Part shown: positions 36,917 through 45,582 of the stretch, in pieces
Layout of the letters: each line of letters opens with the position of its first letter
Numbering within the stretch: position 1 is the stretch's first letter
NCBI GenBank assembly: GCA_002730975.1
Contig: PCBO01000050.1
Span: forward strand, 6,347 to 57,089
Origin: Opitutia bacterium
Lineage (GTDB): Bacteria; Verrucomicrobiota; Verrucomicrobiia; Opitutales; Seribacteraceae
Direction of reading: 5' to 3'
DNA length: 50,743 nt
The notes under the pieces: model-generated
What the model was told of the DNA's origin: nothing
Databases searched by the model: none
Seen by the model: the letters and a program-made list of their open reading frames with translations, nothing else
Translations under genes and position numbers: made by a program

Positions 36917-37486
36917 ATGCCAAGAAAAGATAATTTGACAGCACAGGTTTCGGTTCTCCTAAGCGAAAACGAAAGAAAGATTCTTTCCCAAGAATCCTTC
37001 GACGAAAATAGGTCAATCTCCCAAATCGCCCGACTCGCTATCCAGAAGCACATAGATGGCCAAGAACACTTCATAAACGCTGGGATCAATGGTTCTATCG
37101 AGGAAGTTTTCACTTCTCTCGGTCGGCAATTAGGCAAGTCTATGGATATTCTAGGGAATCTTCGCCTTATGTTGTTCGAGTCGACAATCAAAGGAGGCAA
37201 TTATCTAGGTAGTTACGTTTCCGACAACGCAACTGAAATAACAGGATATGAAAAAGAAGACTTGTTAGACAGTGATTTCTTCATCTCCCGAATTCTCCCG
37301 CAAGACCGTAAACATTTCATCGCAGAGACTAAACTCGGCATTCAAAGAGGTACTTGCGAAGCCACTTTTAGATTCAAGATGCATAATAGCACCTACGAAA
37401 TGACACGTATCTACTTTTCCTTGAAAAATAATAATCATGTATTCGGAACTTGGCAGATTATTTCCGAACTCCTCTCTCCTGCGTAA
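36917..37486 (+). CDS. Ribbon-helix-helix DNA-binding protein with PAS sensor domain
   Basis: 189 residues. Residues about 8-48 fit a ribbon-helix-helix (Arc/CopG/MetJ) domain: a beta strand LTAQVSVLLS then two helices ENERKILSQESFD and RSISQIARLAIQKHID. A helical linker (about 50-88) leads to a PAS domain (about 88-185) with SDNATEITGYEKEDLL, ILPQDRKHF, and EATFRFKMHNSTYEMTRIYFSL. This joins a homodimeric DNA-binding head directly to a ligand or redox sensor, as a one-component regulator. No Cys or His in the PAS stands out as a haem or flavin ligand. The gene is alone, with its own promoter and a palindrome at the start site. Its targets beyond itself are unknown; the neighbouring PVC operon upstream is one candidate. 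Confidence 0.72.
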   Translation: MPRKDNLTAQVSVLLSENERKILSQESFDENRSISQIARLAIQKHIDGQEHFINAGINGSIEEVFTSLGRQLGKSMDILGNLRLMLFESTIKGGNYLGSYVSDNATEITGYEKEDLLDSDFFISRILPQDRKHFIAETKLGIQRGTCEATFRFKMHNSTYEMTRIYFSLKNNNHVFGTWQIISELLSPA

Positions 37487-37709
37487 CTCATCTTATCAAG
37501 TTTAATTTCGAAAGGATCTTAATAGTATTTTTTTTCGTGGTATTTGAGAAACCCGTAGGACTCAAAAAAAATGGGTTGTTCATCAAATCCTATCTCGCCA
37601 AAGCAGATTGCTGACGTCATGTTATTCCTATGTCGCTAATCAGGGAGCATTTCAATTTTGAAGCCATCTTTGGAGTTGCTGTTTCCTTTGAACTTGCCGT
37701 ATCGAAGTC

Positions 37710-38936
37710 ATGACTACTACTTTCGATCTTGAGTCTGTCCGCGGAGACTTCCCCATCCTCGAAAAAAGCTTTCGAGGCAAATCTCTTGCCTACCTCGACA
37801 ACGCCGCGACCTCCCAAAAGCCCAACGCCGTAATCGATGCCATTGCCAACCACTATCGAAATTCCAACGCCAACGTGCATCGTGGCGTCTACGCTCTTGC
37901 GGAGGGAACTGAATCTGCCTACGTTCATGCCCGTAAAGTCATCGCTGATCATCTCGCCGTCTCCACCGAAGAAATTATCTTTGTCCGCGGAACTACTGAA
38001 GCTCTTAATCTAGTCGCTCAAAGCTACGCCCGCACGCACCTGAATGAAGGTGACATTGTAGTTCTCACCACAATGGAGCATCACGCTAATATCTTACCAT
38101 GGCAACTAGTGAAGACGCAAACGGGAATCGAGATCGAGATCTCTCCCATCCTTGAGGATGGATCTCTCGATCGAGATGCACTTTGCGCTCTTCTCGATCA
38201 GCCCAAAGTTAAGCTTCTCTCGCTCTGCCATGTTTCCAACTCCCTCGGCACGGTCAACCCCGTTGTCGAAATCGTTGCAGAAGCCAAGGAGCGTGGGGTG
38301 GTCACCGTAGTCGACGGAGCCCAAAGCATTTCTCATGGCCCAATCGATCTCCGAGAAATCGATTGCGACTTCTTCGCCTTTTCAGGGCATAAGGTATTTG
38401 CCCCAATGGGCATCGGAGTCCTCTATGGGAAGAGGGATCTACTCGCCGATATGCCCCCATACCAAGGCGGGGGCGATATGATCGATGAAGTGACTTTCGA
38501 AAAAACCACCTTCGCCCCCCCGCCCCAGCGCTTCGAGGCGGGTACGCCCAACGTGGAGGGCGCAATCGGTCTCGGTGCTGCCATAGAGTACATCGGCAAC
38601 CTCGATCTTGCCGCAGCGGCAGCCCATGAGCAAGCCCTACTAGAGCAAGCTACAGACGGGCTGGAAGCTCTTCCGGGCCTTACGATCCATGGAAGTGCAC
38701 CCGGCAAGGCCGCCGTAGTTTCCTTCACAATAGACGGCATCCACCCGCATGATATAGCCACCTTTCTGGATGCCGAGGGCATAGCCATTCGAACGGGTCA
38801 CCATTGCTGCCAACCCCTGATGGAGCACCTCGGTATCTCCGCCACCGCTCGGGCATCCTTTGCCTTCTACAATTCGAAAGAGGAAGTGGCTCGGCTTGTC
38901 GAGGCTCTGAAAAAGACAATCGCCTGCTTTCAATAA
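37710..38936 (+). CDS. sufS: Cysteine desulfurase, SufS type
   Basis: 408 residues, the usual length. A PLP enzyme that takes sulfur from cysteine for iron-sulfur clusters and other cofactors. PLP Lys is K228 in FSGHKVFAPMG and the persulfide Cys is C366 in TGHHCCQP (the second Cys, C367, is an extra). The short active-site loop is of the SufS group (type II) rather than IscS. SufS enzymes need SufE or SufU to draw off sulfur; neither gene, nor sufBCD, is in the window. The ATG at 37710 follows a 220-base intergenic stretch that I cannot annotate beyond a likely promoter. Confidence 0.95.
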   Translation: MTTTFDLESVRGDFPILEKSFRGKSLAYLDNAATSQKPNAVIDAIANHYRNSNANVHRGVYALAEGTESAYVHARKVIADHLAVSTEEIIFVRGTTEALNLVAQSYARTHLNEGDIVVLTTMEHHANILPWQLVKTQTGIEIEISPILEDGSLDRDALCALLDQPKVKLLSLCHVSNSLGTVNPVVEIVAEAKERGVVTVVDGAQSISHGPIDLREIDCDFFAFSGHKVFAPMGIGVLYGKRDLLADMPPYQGGGDMIDEVTFEKTTFAPPPQRFEAGTPNVEGAIGLGAAIEYIGNLDLAAAAAHEQALLEQATDGLEALPGLTIHGSAPGKAAVVSFTIDGIHPHDIATFLDAEGIAIRTGHHCCQPLMEHLGISATARASFAFYNSKEEVARLVEALKKTIACFQ

Positions 38937-39035
38937 TTCGGTTTTTTTCACTTTAAGAAACTTCCAAGCCGCCTTTCTGAACTTAAGCCCTTCTTTGTTA
39001 CACACCATCAACAAAATCCTTATTAAACCCTCATC

Positions 39036-39611
39036 ATGTTCAAGCAACTGCTATCCATTCTTACATTTTTAACGATCCTCCCCTTTGCTCTCGTCGCCAA
39101 GGACGATGATGCCAAACCAACCGGCCCGTTTGCCCAGCAGACAATCGATCTCGGCGTGGTCGTATCCGACATCGAGAAATCGCTCGCCTTTTACAAGGGC
39201 GTCGTCGGCTTCACTGAAGTGGAAGGCTTCAAAGTCGCGGGAGACTTCCCCAATAAAGTCGGCCTTACGGACGGTGCCGCTCTTGATATTCATGTCCTAG
39301 TACTAGGCGAAGACGAGACCGCTACTAAGCTCAAGGTAATGCAGGTGAAGAGCGAAAAGCCTGCCCGCGTAATCAAACAGCGCCACATTCACACCACCAC
39401 AGGGTTTTCCTACGTCAGCATCTTCGTGACCGACGTCGACGCCGTTCTCGAGCGTGCTAAGTCCGCTGGTCACAAGTCCTATGCCCAAAGTCCGCAGCGA
39501 CTCCCCGCCGGGCTCCCGCAGGATGTTTGCCTACTCATGCTTAAGGATCCCGACGGTAACTTCGTTGAGATCATAGGTCCCCTTACGAAGAAGCTGCAAA
39601 AGACCAAGTGA
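39036..39611 (+). CDS. Exported VOC-family (glyoxalase/bleomycin-resistance fold) protein
   Basis: 191 residues with an N-terminal signal peptide (MFKQLLSILTFLTILPFALVAK). The rest is one vicinal-oxygen-chelate unit pair: IDLGVVVSDIEKSLAFYKGVVGFTEVEGF, then GFSYVSIFVTDVDAVLERAKSAG and LLMLKDPDGNFVEIIGPL. Members bind a metal and act on small molecules (glyoxalase, dioxygenase, epimerase) or merely bind them. A secreted form is unusual and its substrate is unknown. Its stop overlaps the GTG start of the PL14-like gene (39608-39611), so the two are translated together and probably act together. Confidence 0.85.
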   Translation: MFKQLLSILTFLTILPFALVAKDDDAKPTGPFAQQTIDLGVVVSDIEKSLAFYKGVVGFTEVEGFKVAGDFPNKVGLTDGAALDIHVLVLGEDETATKLKVMQVKSEKPARVIKQRHIHTTTGFSYVSIFVTDVDAVLERAKSAGHKSYAQSPQRLPAGLPQDVCLLMLKDPDGNFVEIIGPLTKKLQKTK

Positions 39612-40411
39612 CTTTGCGTTCCTGTCCAGGCTCGGCGCTCTTCCTAGCCGTCCTCGGAGGCGCTTTGAATCTGAGCGGCAAGGAACCTGAATTGCGAAAC
39701 GAGATTCGCGTCCACTTCGACGCTCACCCCGAGGGCACCTACAAAATGCGGAGCTTCCGAAAAGACTGGAGCAATGCATTCCTCGGTCAGTTTCACCAAC
39801 GGTCCGACATTGTGGCGGAGTCCATCGGCAACAGCCTTCGCGTGAATTATCCTCGAGGTTCTATTGGTCCCAACGAGGGTGGCGGTCAATTTCGGGAGCG
39901 CCTGGCGCCCCGCAAAGCTTATCGGCTCACATACCGCGTAATTTTTGAGAAAGGCTTCGACTTCCGCAAGGGCGGTAAGTTGCCCGGCCTCGCCGGAGGT
40001 AAAGCCAATACCGGCGGCAAGAAACCGACTGGCGACGGTTGGTCCTCACGCTACATGTGGGGAGAAGGCGGGAACCTCACTCTATACCTCTACCACCTTC
40101 ACCAAAAGACTGACTACGGCGACCGCATCGAACTAAAAGCCAAGGCTGTTTCTGGCCATTGGCTCCAATTCGAACAAGAGGTAACAGTCAACGCTCCCGG
40201 CAAAGAGAATGGAAGCATCCGCGTTCGGATAGACGGTAAGCTCGCACTGGATCAGCAAGGGCTCAGTCTCCGCGGAAAGGTCAAAACTGACGTCGCCCTC
40301 GTCGACCAATTCCTTTTCTCTACCTTCCACGGTGGCGGAAACAGAGACTGGTCTCCACTGCGCAACTCTTATGCCCGCTTCGACGATTTCGTCATAATTC
40401 CGATGCACTAG
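39608..40411 (+). CDS. Secreted polysaccharide lyase family 14-like protein
   Basis: 267 residues from a GTG start that overlaps the VOC stop codon. A weak signal peptide (to about ALNLSG) suggests export. The body matches my recollection of the PL14 alginate/glucuronan lyase fold: FDFRKGGKLPGLAGG, GDGWSSRYMWGEGG, LYLYHLHQ, and near the end FLFSTFHGGGNRDWSPLRNSYARFDDF. The jelly-roll beta strands of the family carry a Lys/Tyr pair, which fits these segments. It would cleave a polyuronate such as alginate by beta-elimination outside the cytoplasm. Pairing with a VOC protein suggests joint processing of the lyase product, but that is a guess. A 113-base gap of no clear content separates it from tgt. 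Confidence 0.72.
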   Translation: MTLRSCPGSALFLAVLGGALNLSGKEPELRNEIRVHFDAHPEGTYKMRSFRKDWSNAFLGQFHQRSDIVAESIGNSLRVNYPRGSIGPNEGGGQFRERLAPRKAYRLTYRVIFEKGFDFRKGGKLPGLAGGKANTGGKKPTGDGWSSRYMWGEGGNLTLYLYHLHQKTDYGDRIELKAKAVSGHWLQFEQEVTVNAPGKENGSIRVRIDGKLALDQQGLSLRGKVKTDVALVDQFLFSTFHGGGNRDWSPLRNSYARFDDFVIIPMH

Positions 40412-40524
40412 TATCCTTCGGAAGCATTTTGGGGGATTCGATGACAGATCCGGAAATAGCCAAAACCCTTTTGCTCTATATTCGAATATATTGCCTTAGG
40501 GAGGAATTTTTTCTGCTTAGTGGA

Positions 40525-41661
40525 TTAGACTTGTTCGTATCGTTCTATCCAGTTTTGTGACCATTGCTCGAAGTCACCCGTAAGAATGTGTAGGCGAGCT
40601 TTTTCTAAGAGTGAGACGAAGAAGCGAAGGTTGTGAAGCGTGAGCAGGACTCCCCCTAGGCTTTCACCTACTGTCACTAGATGTCGCAAGTAGGCTCTTG
40701 AGAATTCTCTTGAGGCGAAGCAATCAGTTTCCACGTCCAATGGAGAATCATCTCTTCGAAAGCGTTCATTGCGAAGGTTCAGGCGACCATTTGCGGTGAA
40801 TGCCGTTGCGTGTCGGGCTGCTCGAGTCGGCATGACGCAATCGAACATGTCCGCCCCGAGGGCAATCATCTTGAGCAATTGAGGAGGTGTGCCGACCCCC
40901 ATTACGTAGCGGGGTTTGTCTTTTGGAAGCAAAGGGGCGCACCACGCCACTTGTTCGAGCATTTGCTCCTCTGTTTCTCCTACGCTCACTCCACCGATGG
41001 CGTATCCCGGAAAGTTTGAAGTAAGCAGCTCTTCCGTAGAACGAATACGGAGTTCCCTGAATCGTCCTCCCTGGACAATGGCAAAGAGATTACGCCCATC
41101 ATTTGGTCCTGAGGTTTCTAGCCAAGCATCGGCGCACTTCTTCGCCCAGAGCGTTGTGCGCCTAACCGCATCCTCCACTTCTACTTGGCTGGCATCGGCG
41201 GGGGGGCACTCATCAAGGCACATGGCGACGTCGGAGGCCAGAGCATCTTGCATTTCAATGGACTCGCGTGGACCGAGAAAAAGGTCCGATCCATCGAGGT
41301 GAGATTTAAAGGCGACTCCGTCATCGGTCAATTTGCGAAGATTCGGAAGACTAAATACCTGAAAACCACCACTATCTGTAAGGATGGGACCATTCCAATT
41401 CATGAATTTTGATAGTCCACCTCGTTCTCTCATGATTTCTGAACCTGGTCTGAGACGGAGGTGATAAGTGTTTCCTAGCACGATGCGAGCCTTTACGACC
41501 TCCTTTAGGTCGCGTGGCATGATTCCCTTCACCGTACCCTGCGTTCCGACAGGCATGAATACCGGTGTCGGAATGTCTCCTCTAGGTAGTTTCAGGAAGC
41601 CCGCACGGGCATCGGACTTGCCATCGATTTTCTCAATTGTAAAGGGGGAGGCGGATGTCAT
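40525..41661 (-). CDS. tgt: Queuine/preQ1 tRNA-guanine transglycosylase with altered zinc site
   Basis: 378 residues, full length. It swaps guanine 34 for preQ1 in tRNAs for Asp, Asn, His and Tyr. Catalytic residues are present: D96 in LTDSGGFQVFSL, nucleophile D274 in DMFDCVMPTR, substrate segment AIGGVSVGE (about 221-229). The bacterial zinc site is normally C-x-C-x-x-C plus a distal His; here the equivalent segment is E-T312-D-C314-F-A-S317, so two of the three Cys are replaced by Thr and Ser, while C314 and H343 in TLHNLRFF remain. I checked the codons (ACT, TGC, TCA). The rest of the fold looks intact. It converges with the PL14-like gene and diverges from the next gene. Confidence 0.95.
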   Translation of the reverse strand: MTSASPFTIEKIDGKSDARAGFLKLPRGDIPTPVFMPVGTQGTVKGIMPRDLKEVVKARIVLGNTYHLRLRPGSEIMRERGGLSKFMNWNGPILTDSGGFQVFSLPNLRKLTDDGVAFKSHLDGSDLFLGPRESIEMQDALASDVAMCLDECPPADASQVEVEDAVRRTTLWAKKCADAWLETSGPNDGRNLFAIVQGGRFRELRIRSTEELLTSNFPGYAIGGVSVGETEEQMLEQVAWCAPLLPKDKPRYVMGVGTPPQLLKMIALGADMFDCVMPTRAARHATAFTANGRLNLRNERFRRDDSPLDVETDCFASREFSRAYLRHLVTVGESLGGVLLTLHNLRFFVSLLEKARLHILTGDFEQWSQNWIERYEQV

Positions 41662-41762
41662 TTCGATCTAGGCGTAGCTTGTTTGGAGTAAGTTTTTCCT
41701 TCACTCACTCGTACAGATGCTTGTATATGATATCTATTTACTGTTTATTGCGAATACGAAAG

Positions 41763-43088
41763 ATGGTTCCGTTGCCAAAAATTAAGTATTTTCTTTTTTA
41801 TCTGAGCGCATCAGTGCTGTGCCTTGCATTCAAAGTGTCCGCCCAAGGCCAAGTTGCGAGCAGGGTTTCCAAAGCAGACTTTCCAGTAAGCGACGCCGTC
41901 GTCGAGAGTATTGCCAACGGCGTGATCGTAGTGGCAGCACAACGTCTTAGCTTTAATCTTAATGATGCAGTAGCACTTAAACTGCTTCAAGTGGGCGGGT
42001 ATTTGTCGGCAGGCAACGAGAAAGCTCTTTACCTCAAGGGCCTTATGGATGCGAAGCAGGCTATTCCTCTAGGAGTGCTCGGAGGAAGGGTGGACGAAGG
42101 TGCTCTCGCAAAGTATTTGCTCGATTTGGGAGGTTCGCAGAACCCCTCCTTCTTTCGCTTGCTTGCCTTCAATCTTGCGGGATTGCTACAACCTGGCAAC
42201 AGGGCTGTTTTGGTTGAATTGCACAAGGCCAAACAAATGGGGATTTCATCGGACCTAGAAAGTGTGCTGAAGCAATTGCACTTACCCTACCCTATCCATT
42301 TAGTGAAGGCACTACCCCCTCCAGCCCTTCCGCTGATATCAGCCAAGCGTTTGGCTGAAGGTGCGGTGAAATTGGCTGAAAGAGAGTTCAAGGTAAATCG
42401 GCAAAGTCCCAAGGGTTTTCAGATGCTCCAGTTCGCCAAAGCCATTCACCCGGAAAATGTAAACGCTCTCATGCTGGAAGCGCTATTAACCGCCGGGCAA
42501 CCGATCTCGGGCATCTTCACTGAGGTTACAGAACAAGCCTTTTTCGGCTACTTGAACCAAGCGGTCGAGACCGCTGGTAAAGATGAAAACTTAACTTTGT
42601 TGCTACACAGCGTAATTCTTCTACAGCAGCCCACTTCCTTTAAGTCTGTAGTGGCCATGCAAAACGCCAAGAAAAAGAATTTATCAACTGAATTTCGTAC
42701 CATTCTCGGTCGATTCAATTCGGCTCGAACTCTTGCTTCCACAAAAAAAACAACAATTCCACACCCTAGTACCGGAAGTTCGAAATCTCTTTCGCTCGAT
42801 GATCGACTTAAGTTGAGTAATTTAACACGCATGCTTATCGACCGAAAATGGACACTTGTGGATCTTTCCACTGATCAGCAGTGGTTTTTTGAATTCCGTA
42901 TCGTAGGTCCGATTTCGTATGCTCAAGGTCGATGCACGGGTAAGCGAGGTACACGGACCCATAGCTCGCGCCAGTGGGCGATTCGAGATGGAATCCTCAT
43001 TCTCGAAAACGCAGCAAAGTATGTTTACGAAGAATCCTCTAGGCAATGGAAGCAAGCCAACGGGAAGAATTTAAGCTACATTCGCTAG
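41763..43088 (+). CDS. Secreted protein of unknown function
   Basis: 441 residues from the ATG at 41763; the frame is open from 41655, but that start would overlap tgt, and the later ATG gives a clean signal peptide (MVPLPKIKYFLFYLSASVLCLAFKVSAQ). Most of the chain (about 30-350) is a set of helical repeats with TPR or SEL1-like spacing (GYLSAGNEKALYLKGLMDAKQ, FQMLQFAKAIHPENVNALMLEALL), so a protein-binding scaffold is likely. The last 100 residues (LTRMLIDRKWTLVDLSTDQQWFFEFRIVG) look like a beta domain that I cannot name. No catalytic motif is visible. It may be cotranscribed with the phosphoesterase gene 54 bases downstream. Confidence 0.6.
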   Translation: MVPLPKIKYFLFYLSASVLCLAFKVSAQGQVASRVSKADFPVSDAVVESIANGVIVVAAQRLSFNLNDAVALKLLQVGGYLSAGNEKALYLKGLMDAKQAIPLGVLGGRVDEGALAKYLLDLGGSQNPSFFRLLAFNLAGLLQPGNRAVLVELHKAKQMGISSDLESVLKQLHLPYPIHLVKALPPPALPLISAKRLAEGAVKLAEREFKVNRQSPKGFQMLQFAKAIHPENVNALMLEALLTAGQPISGIFTEVTEQAFFGYLNQAVETAGKDENLTLLLHSVILLQQPTSFKSVVAMQNAKKKNLSTEFRTILGRFNSARTLASTKKTTIPHPSTGSSKSLSLDDRLKLSNLTRMLIDRKWTLVDLSTDQQWFFEFRIVGPISYAQGRCTGKRGTRTHSSRQWAIRDGILILENAAKYVYEESSRQWKQANGKNLSYIR

Positions 43089-43142
43089 TTTTCCCAGGCA
43101 TAGCCAACTTTGGGATTTGAGTTCCCATATCAAGGGGTATCC

Positions 43143-43997
43143 ATGAGTGGTTTTGACGTTATCGGCGACGTTCATGGCCATGCCGGTCAACTTTTACGCC
43201 TTCTGGCCAAGCTTGGTTATGAGCGAGAGAGTTCAAACAGTGCGTTTTTGCATGCTGATGGCCGAAAGGTCGCCTTTGTCGGCGACCTAATCAACAAAGG
43301 TCCTTCATCTTCGGAAGTAATCAAAATCGTTCGAGGCATGACGGATTCCGGATCGGCTTTTGCAGTTCTCGGTAATCATGAGTTCAATCTTCTTGCCACA
43401 AACTTTGTGGGAGAGAAAAAGATTGAGAATGAATACCGAGAGCACCTGGACTGGTTACTTACTCTCCCCTTTTCGGTAGAATTCGAAGGTATAAGAGTGG
43501 TTCATGCCGTGTGGCATCCGTCCTCGTTGAAGGTGATTGCGGGGCGAACTTGTAGCGACGAAGACTTTTTACAGAGAGCGATTACAAAGACCTCGCCCGA
43601 ACATCAGGCCGTGCAGACAGTATTGAAAGGAATCAAGTTACCCTTACCCGACGGCCAAGTGTGTTTGGACCGATTTGGCATACCCCGATCACGAGTTCGG
43701 ATCCGCTGGTGGCTCGATCCATCTGGATTAACTTATTCAGAGTTGCTCTATCCTGCGCATGAGGGAGCTTCTACGTATTTGGGACCTTCGCTCGAGGATT
43801 TGACATATGTAGAGCCATACCCAATTTACGAACCAGCCGTTTTCACAGGGCACTACTGTTTGCCTGTAAGGGAGCCAAAAATAAACGGTAATGTAGCTTG
43901 CGTGGATGGTTGTGTTACCTGCGATGGAGTGTTGTGGGCATACCGACACACCGGGGAACAGATTCTGAATTCGTTAAACCTTGTGCAGTCGGATTGA
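43143..43997 (+). CDS. Calcineurin-like metallophosphoesterase (ApaH/PrpE type)
   Basis: 284 residues from the ATG at 43143, chosen over an upstream TTG because AAGGGG (43132-43137) stands five bases before it. The phosphoesterase motifs are in order: DVIGDVHGH near the start, FVGDLINKGPSS, LGNHEFN, a VHAVWHP segment, and a late FTGHYCLP. They coordinate two metals. The pattern DVHGHAGQLLRLLAKLGY is typical of ApaH/PrpE and bacterial Ser/Thr phosphatase-like proteins, which hydrolyse diadenosine polyphosphates or phosphoproteins; I cannot pick the substrate. There is no signal peptide, so it is cytoplasmic. Confidence 0.88.
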   Translation: MSGFDVIGDVHGHAGQLLRLLAKLGYERESSNSAFLHADGRKVAFVGDLINKGPSSSEVIKIVRGMTDSGSAFAVLGNHEFNLLATNFVGEKKIENEYREHLDWLLTLPFSVEFEGIRVVHAVWHPSSLKVIAGRTCSDEDFLQRAITKTSPEHQAVQTVLKGIKLPLPDGQVCLDRFGIPRSRVRIRWWLDPSGLTYSELLYPAHEGASTYLGPSLEDLTYVEPYPIYEPAVFTGHYCLPVREPKINGNVACVDGCVTCDGVLWAYRHTGEQILNSLNLVQSD

Positions 43998-44018
43998 TGT
44001 TGAAAACCTAGAATTTGT

Positions 44019-44270
44019 TTAGTTACGGGGAGCGAGACTACAGCTCGGTGTAATTTTTAAGGCTTCCCATGATCCCTCCCAGCGATTCCATCTGGATATG
44101 TGCACATCATGAAGATTCAATCGTTTTTTTTTGCAGGCGTATGAAAACATATCTGATGCTTCGTTACGATCATGCGCGAGGAAGTACTTGTCTGCCGACC
44201 CAAGGTCATCTCCCAGATGGTAATGGAATTTATACTCGAAAAGTTCTGAATCCTTATTTTTCATTTTCAT
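44019..44270 (-). CDS. Small hypothetical protein, 83 residues
   Basis: Minus-strand frame with ATG at 44270. The product is polar and looks protein-like, with FEYKFHYHLGDD, KYFLAHDRNEASDMFSYACKKK and VHISRWNRWEGSWE, and a Trp-rich end. I recognise no family. It lies between the convergent phosphoesterase and the divergent isomerase-like gene, and is not the shadow of a larger frame on the other strand. The region 44271-44400 upstream would hold its promoter and that of the next gene. Confidence 0.5.
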   Translation of the reverse strand: MKMKNKDSELFEYKFHYHLGDDLGSADKYFLAHDRNEASDMFSYACKKKRLNLHDVHISRWNRWEGSWEALKITPSCSLAPRN

Positions 44271-44400
44271 CGTGATATGTTTTTAATATATGCGTGTATG
44301 GCATGAATTGCAAACGCCTCGATTTCTCAAATGAGTTAAACGAATTGGAAAGTATGTTGCCTTGGCCTATGCCTTGCCCTAGCGAAAGAAAGGTTTCCTT

Positions 44401-45552
44401 ATGAATCATTATGTTCTCACAGCAAATTCCAGAATAACTATGAAACAATCCGACTATCCACTTAATCGACGCTCCTTTCTCCAAAACGCCGCCATCGGCG
44501 TAGGCTTAATTTCCGCTTCTCCACTCGCTAGCGGTTTACCGAGAAAAAAACCAGTTTCTATAGCCAAAGTGAAGCTTGGTTTCGACAACTTTTCAATTCG
44601 TGCTTTGGGATGGAAGGCACCTCGGCTTCTTGAATACGCAAACAAACAGAGGGTCGACACCATTTTGTTTTCCGATCTGGATGTGTTTGAAAGTCACGAC
44701 TCAGGTTATCTAAAAGAAATCAAGCAACAGGCTGACAAGTTCGGTATCGCCATTCACGCCGGCACCGGTGGCATCTGTCCGACTTCGCCAAAATTCATCG
44801 ATAAGTACGGCTCTGCAGAAGATCACCTCAAGCATCTTCTGAAAGTGGCCAAAACCTTAGGTTCGCCCGTGGCTCGCTGTTACTTGGGTAGCATGCAAGA
44901 CCGCAAAGGCCCAGGTGGCATCCAAAAGCATATTGAAAGCACCATTCAGGTCTGCAAAAACGTTCGTAAGCATGCACTCGATGCAGGCGTCAAGATCGCC
45001 ATTGAGAACCATGCGGGCGACATGCACAGTCGTGAACTTGCCAACCTGATCGAGCGGGCAGGTCCTGAATACGTTGGAGCGACCCTAGATTCGGGCAACG
45101 CCACTTGGACAATGGAAGACCCTCTTGATACTCTCGAGAATCTCGCTCCATTTGCGGTTTCCAGCGGTATCCGCGATTCAATGATATGGGAAATCGATAA
45201 TGGCGCATCTGTGCAATGGACCGCCATGGGTGAAGGTTGCGTGGATATGAAGGCTTTTGCAAATAGATGGGCGGAGCTTTGCCCTCAAGTTCCCGTTCAG
45301 CTAGAAATCATTTCCGGATTCTCCAAGCCTTTTCCCTACCTCGAAAAGGATTTCTGGAAACCGTACGAATCCATCGGTGCGGATGGTTTCGCTGGATTCG
45401 TCGGGTTAGCTAAAGCGGGAACTTTCATGGAGCCATTTAAGGTTCCCAAGGGTGCCGAGCGAAAGAAGGCTCAACAGGATTATCAAATCGCGGAGTTGGA
45501 ACGTAGCATAAAGTATTCAAAGGAAACTCTTGGTTTAGGCTCAAGAAGTTGA
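44401..45552 (+). CDS. Exported sugar-phosphate isomerase/epimerase-like TIM-barrel protein
   Basis: 383 residues from 44401, where AAAGG stands seven bases upstream. An in-frame ATG at 44440 is the alternative and gives a shorter Tat n-region. The twin-Arg signal NRRSFLQNAAIGVG follows. The body is an AP2Ec-type barrel: KLGFDNFSIRAL, FGIAIHAGTGGICP, VAKTLGSPVARCYLG, DAGVKIAIENHAGDMHSRELANLIE (metal-ligand Glu and His), GATLDSGNATWTMEDP. Related secreted members are common in PVC bacteria and are thought to isomerise or epimerise sugars or polyols. It starts a likely three-gene operon with gaps of 30 and 27 bases. Confidence 0.85.
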   Translation: MNHYVLTANSRITMKQSDYPLNRRSFLQNAAIGVGLISASPLASGLPRKKPVSIAKVKLGFDNFSIRALGWKAPRLLEYANKQRVDTILFSDLDVFESHDSGYLKEIKQQADKFGIAIHAGTGGICPTSPKFIDKYGSAEDHLKHLLKVAKTLGSPVARCYLGSMQDRKGPGGIQKHIESTIQVCKNVRKHALDAGVKIAIENHAGDMHSRELANLIERAGPEYVGATLDSGNATWTMEDPLDTLENLAPFAVSSGIRDSMIWEIDNGASVQWTAMGEGCVDMKAFANRWAELCPQVPVQLEIISGFSKPFPYLEKDFWKPYESIGADGFAGFVGLAKAGTFMEPFKVPKGAERKKAQQDYQIAELERSIKYSKETLGLGSRS

Positions 45553-45582
45553 TCCGCTTTAGTTTCGAGGAAAACAAATCAT

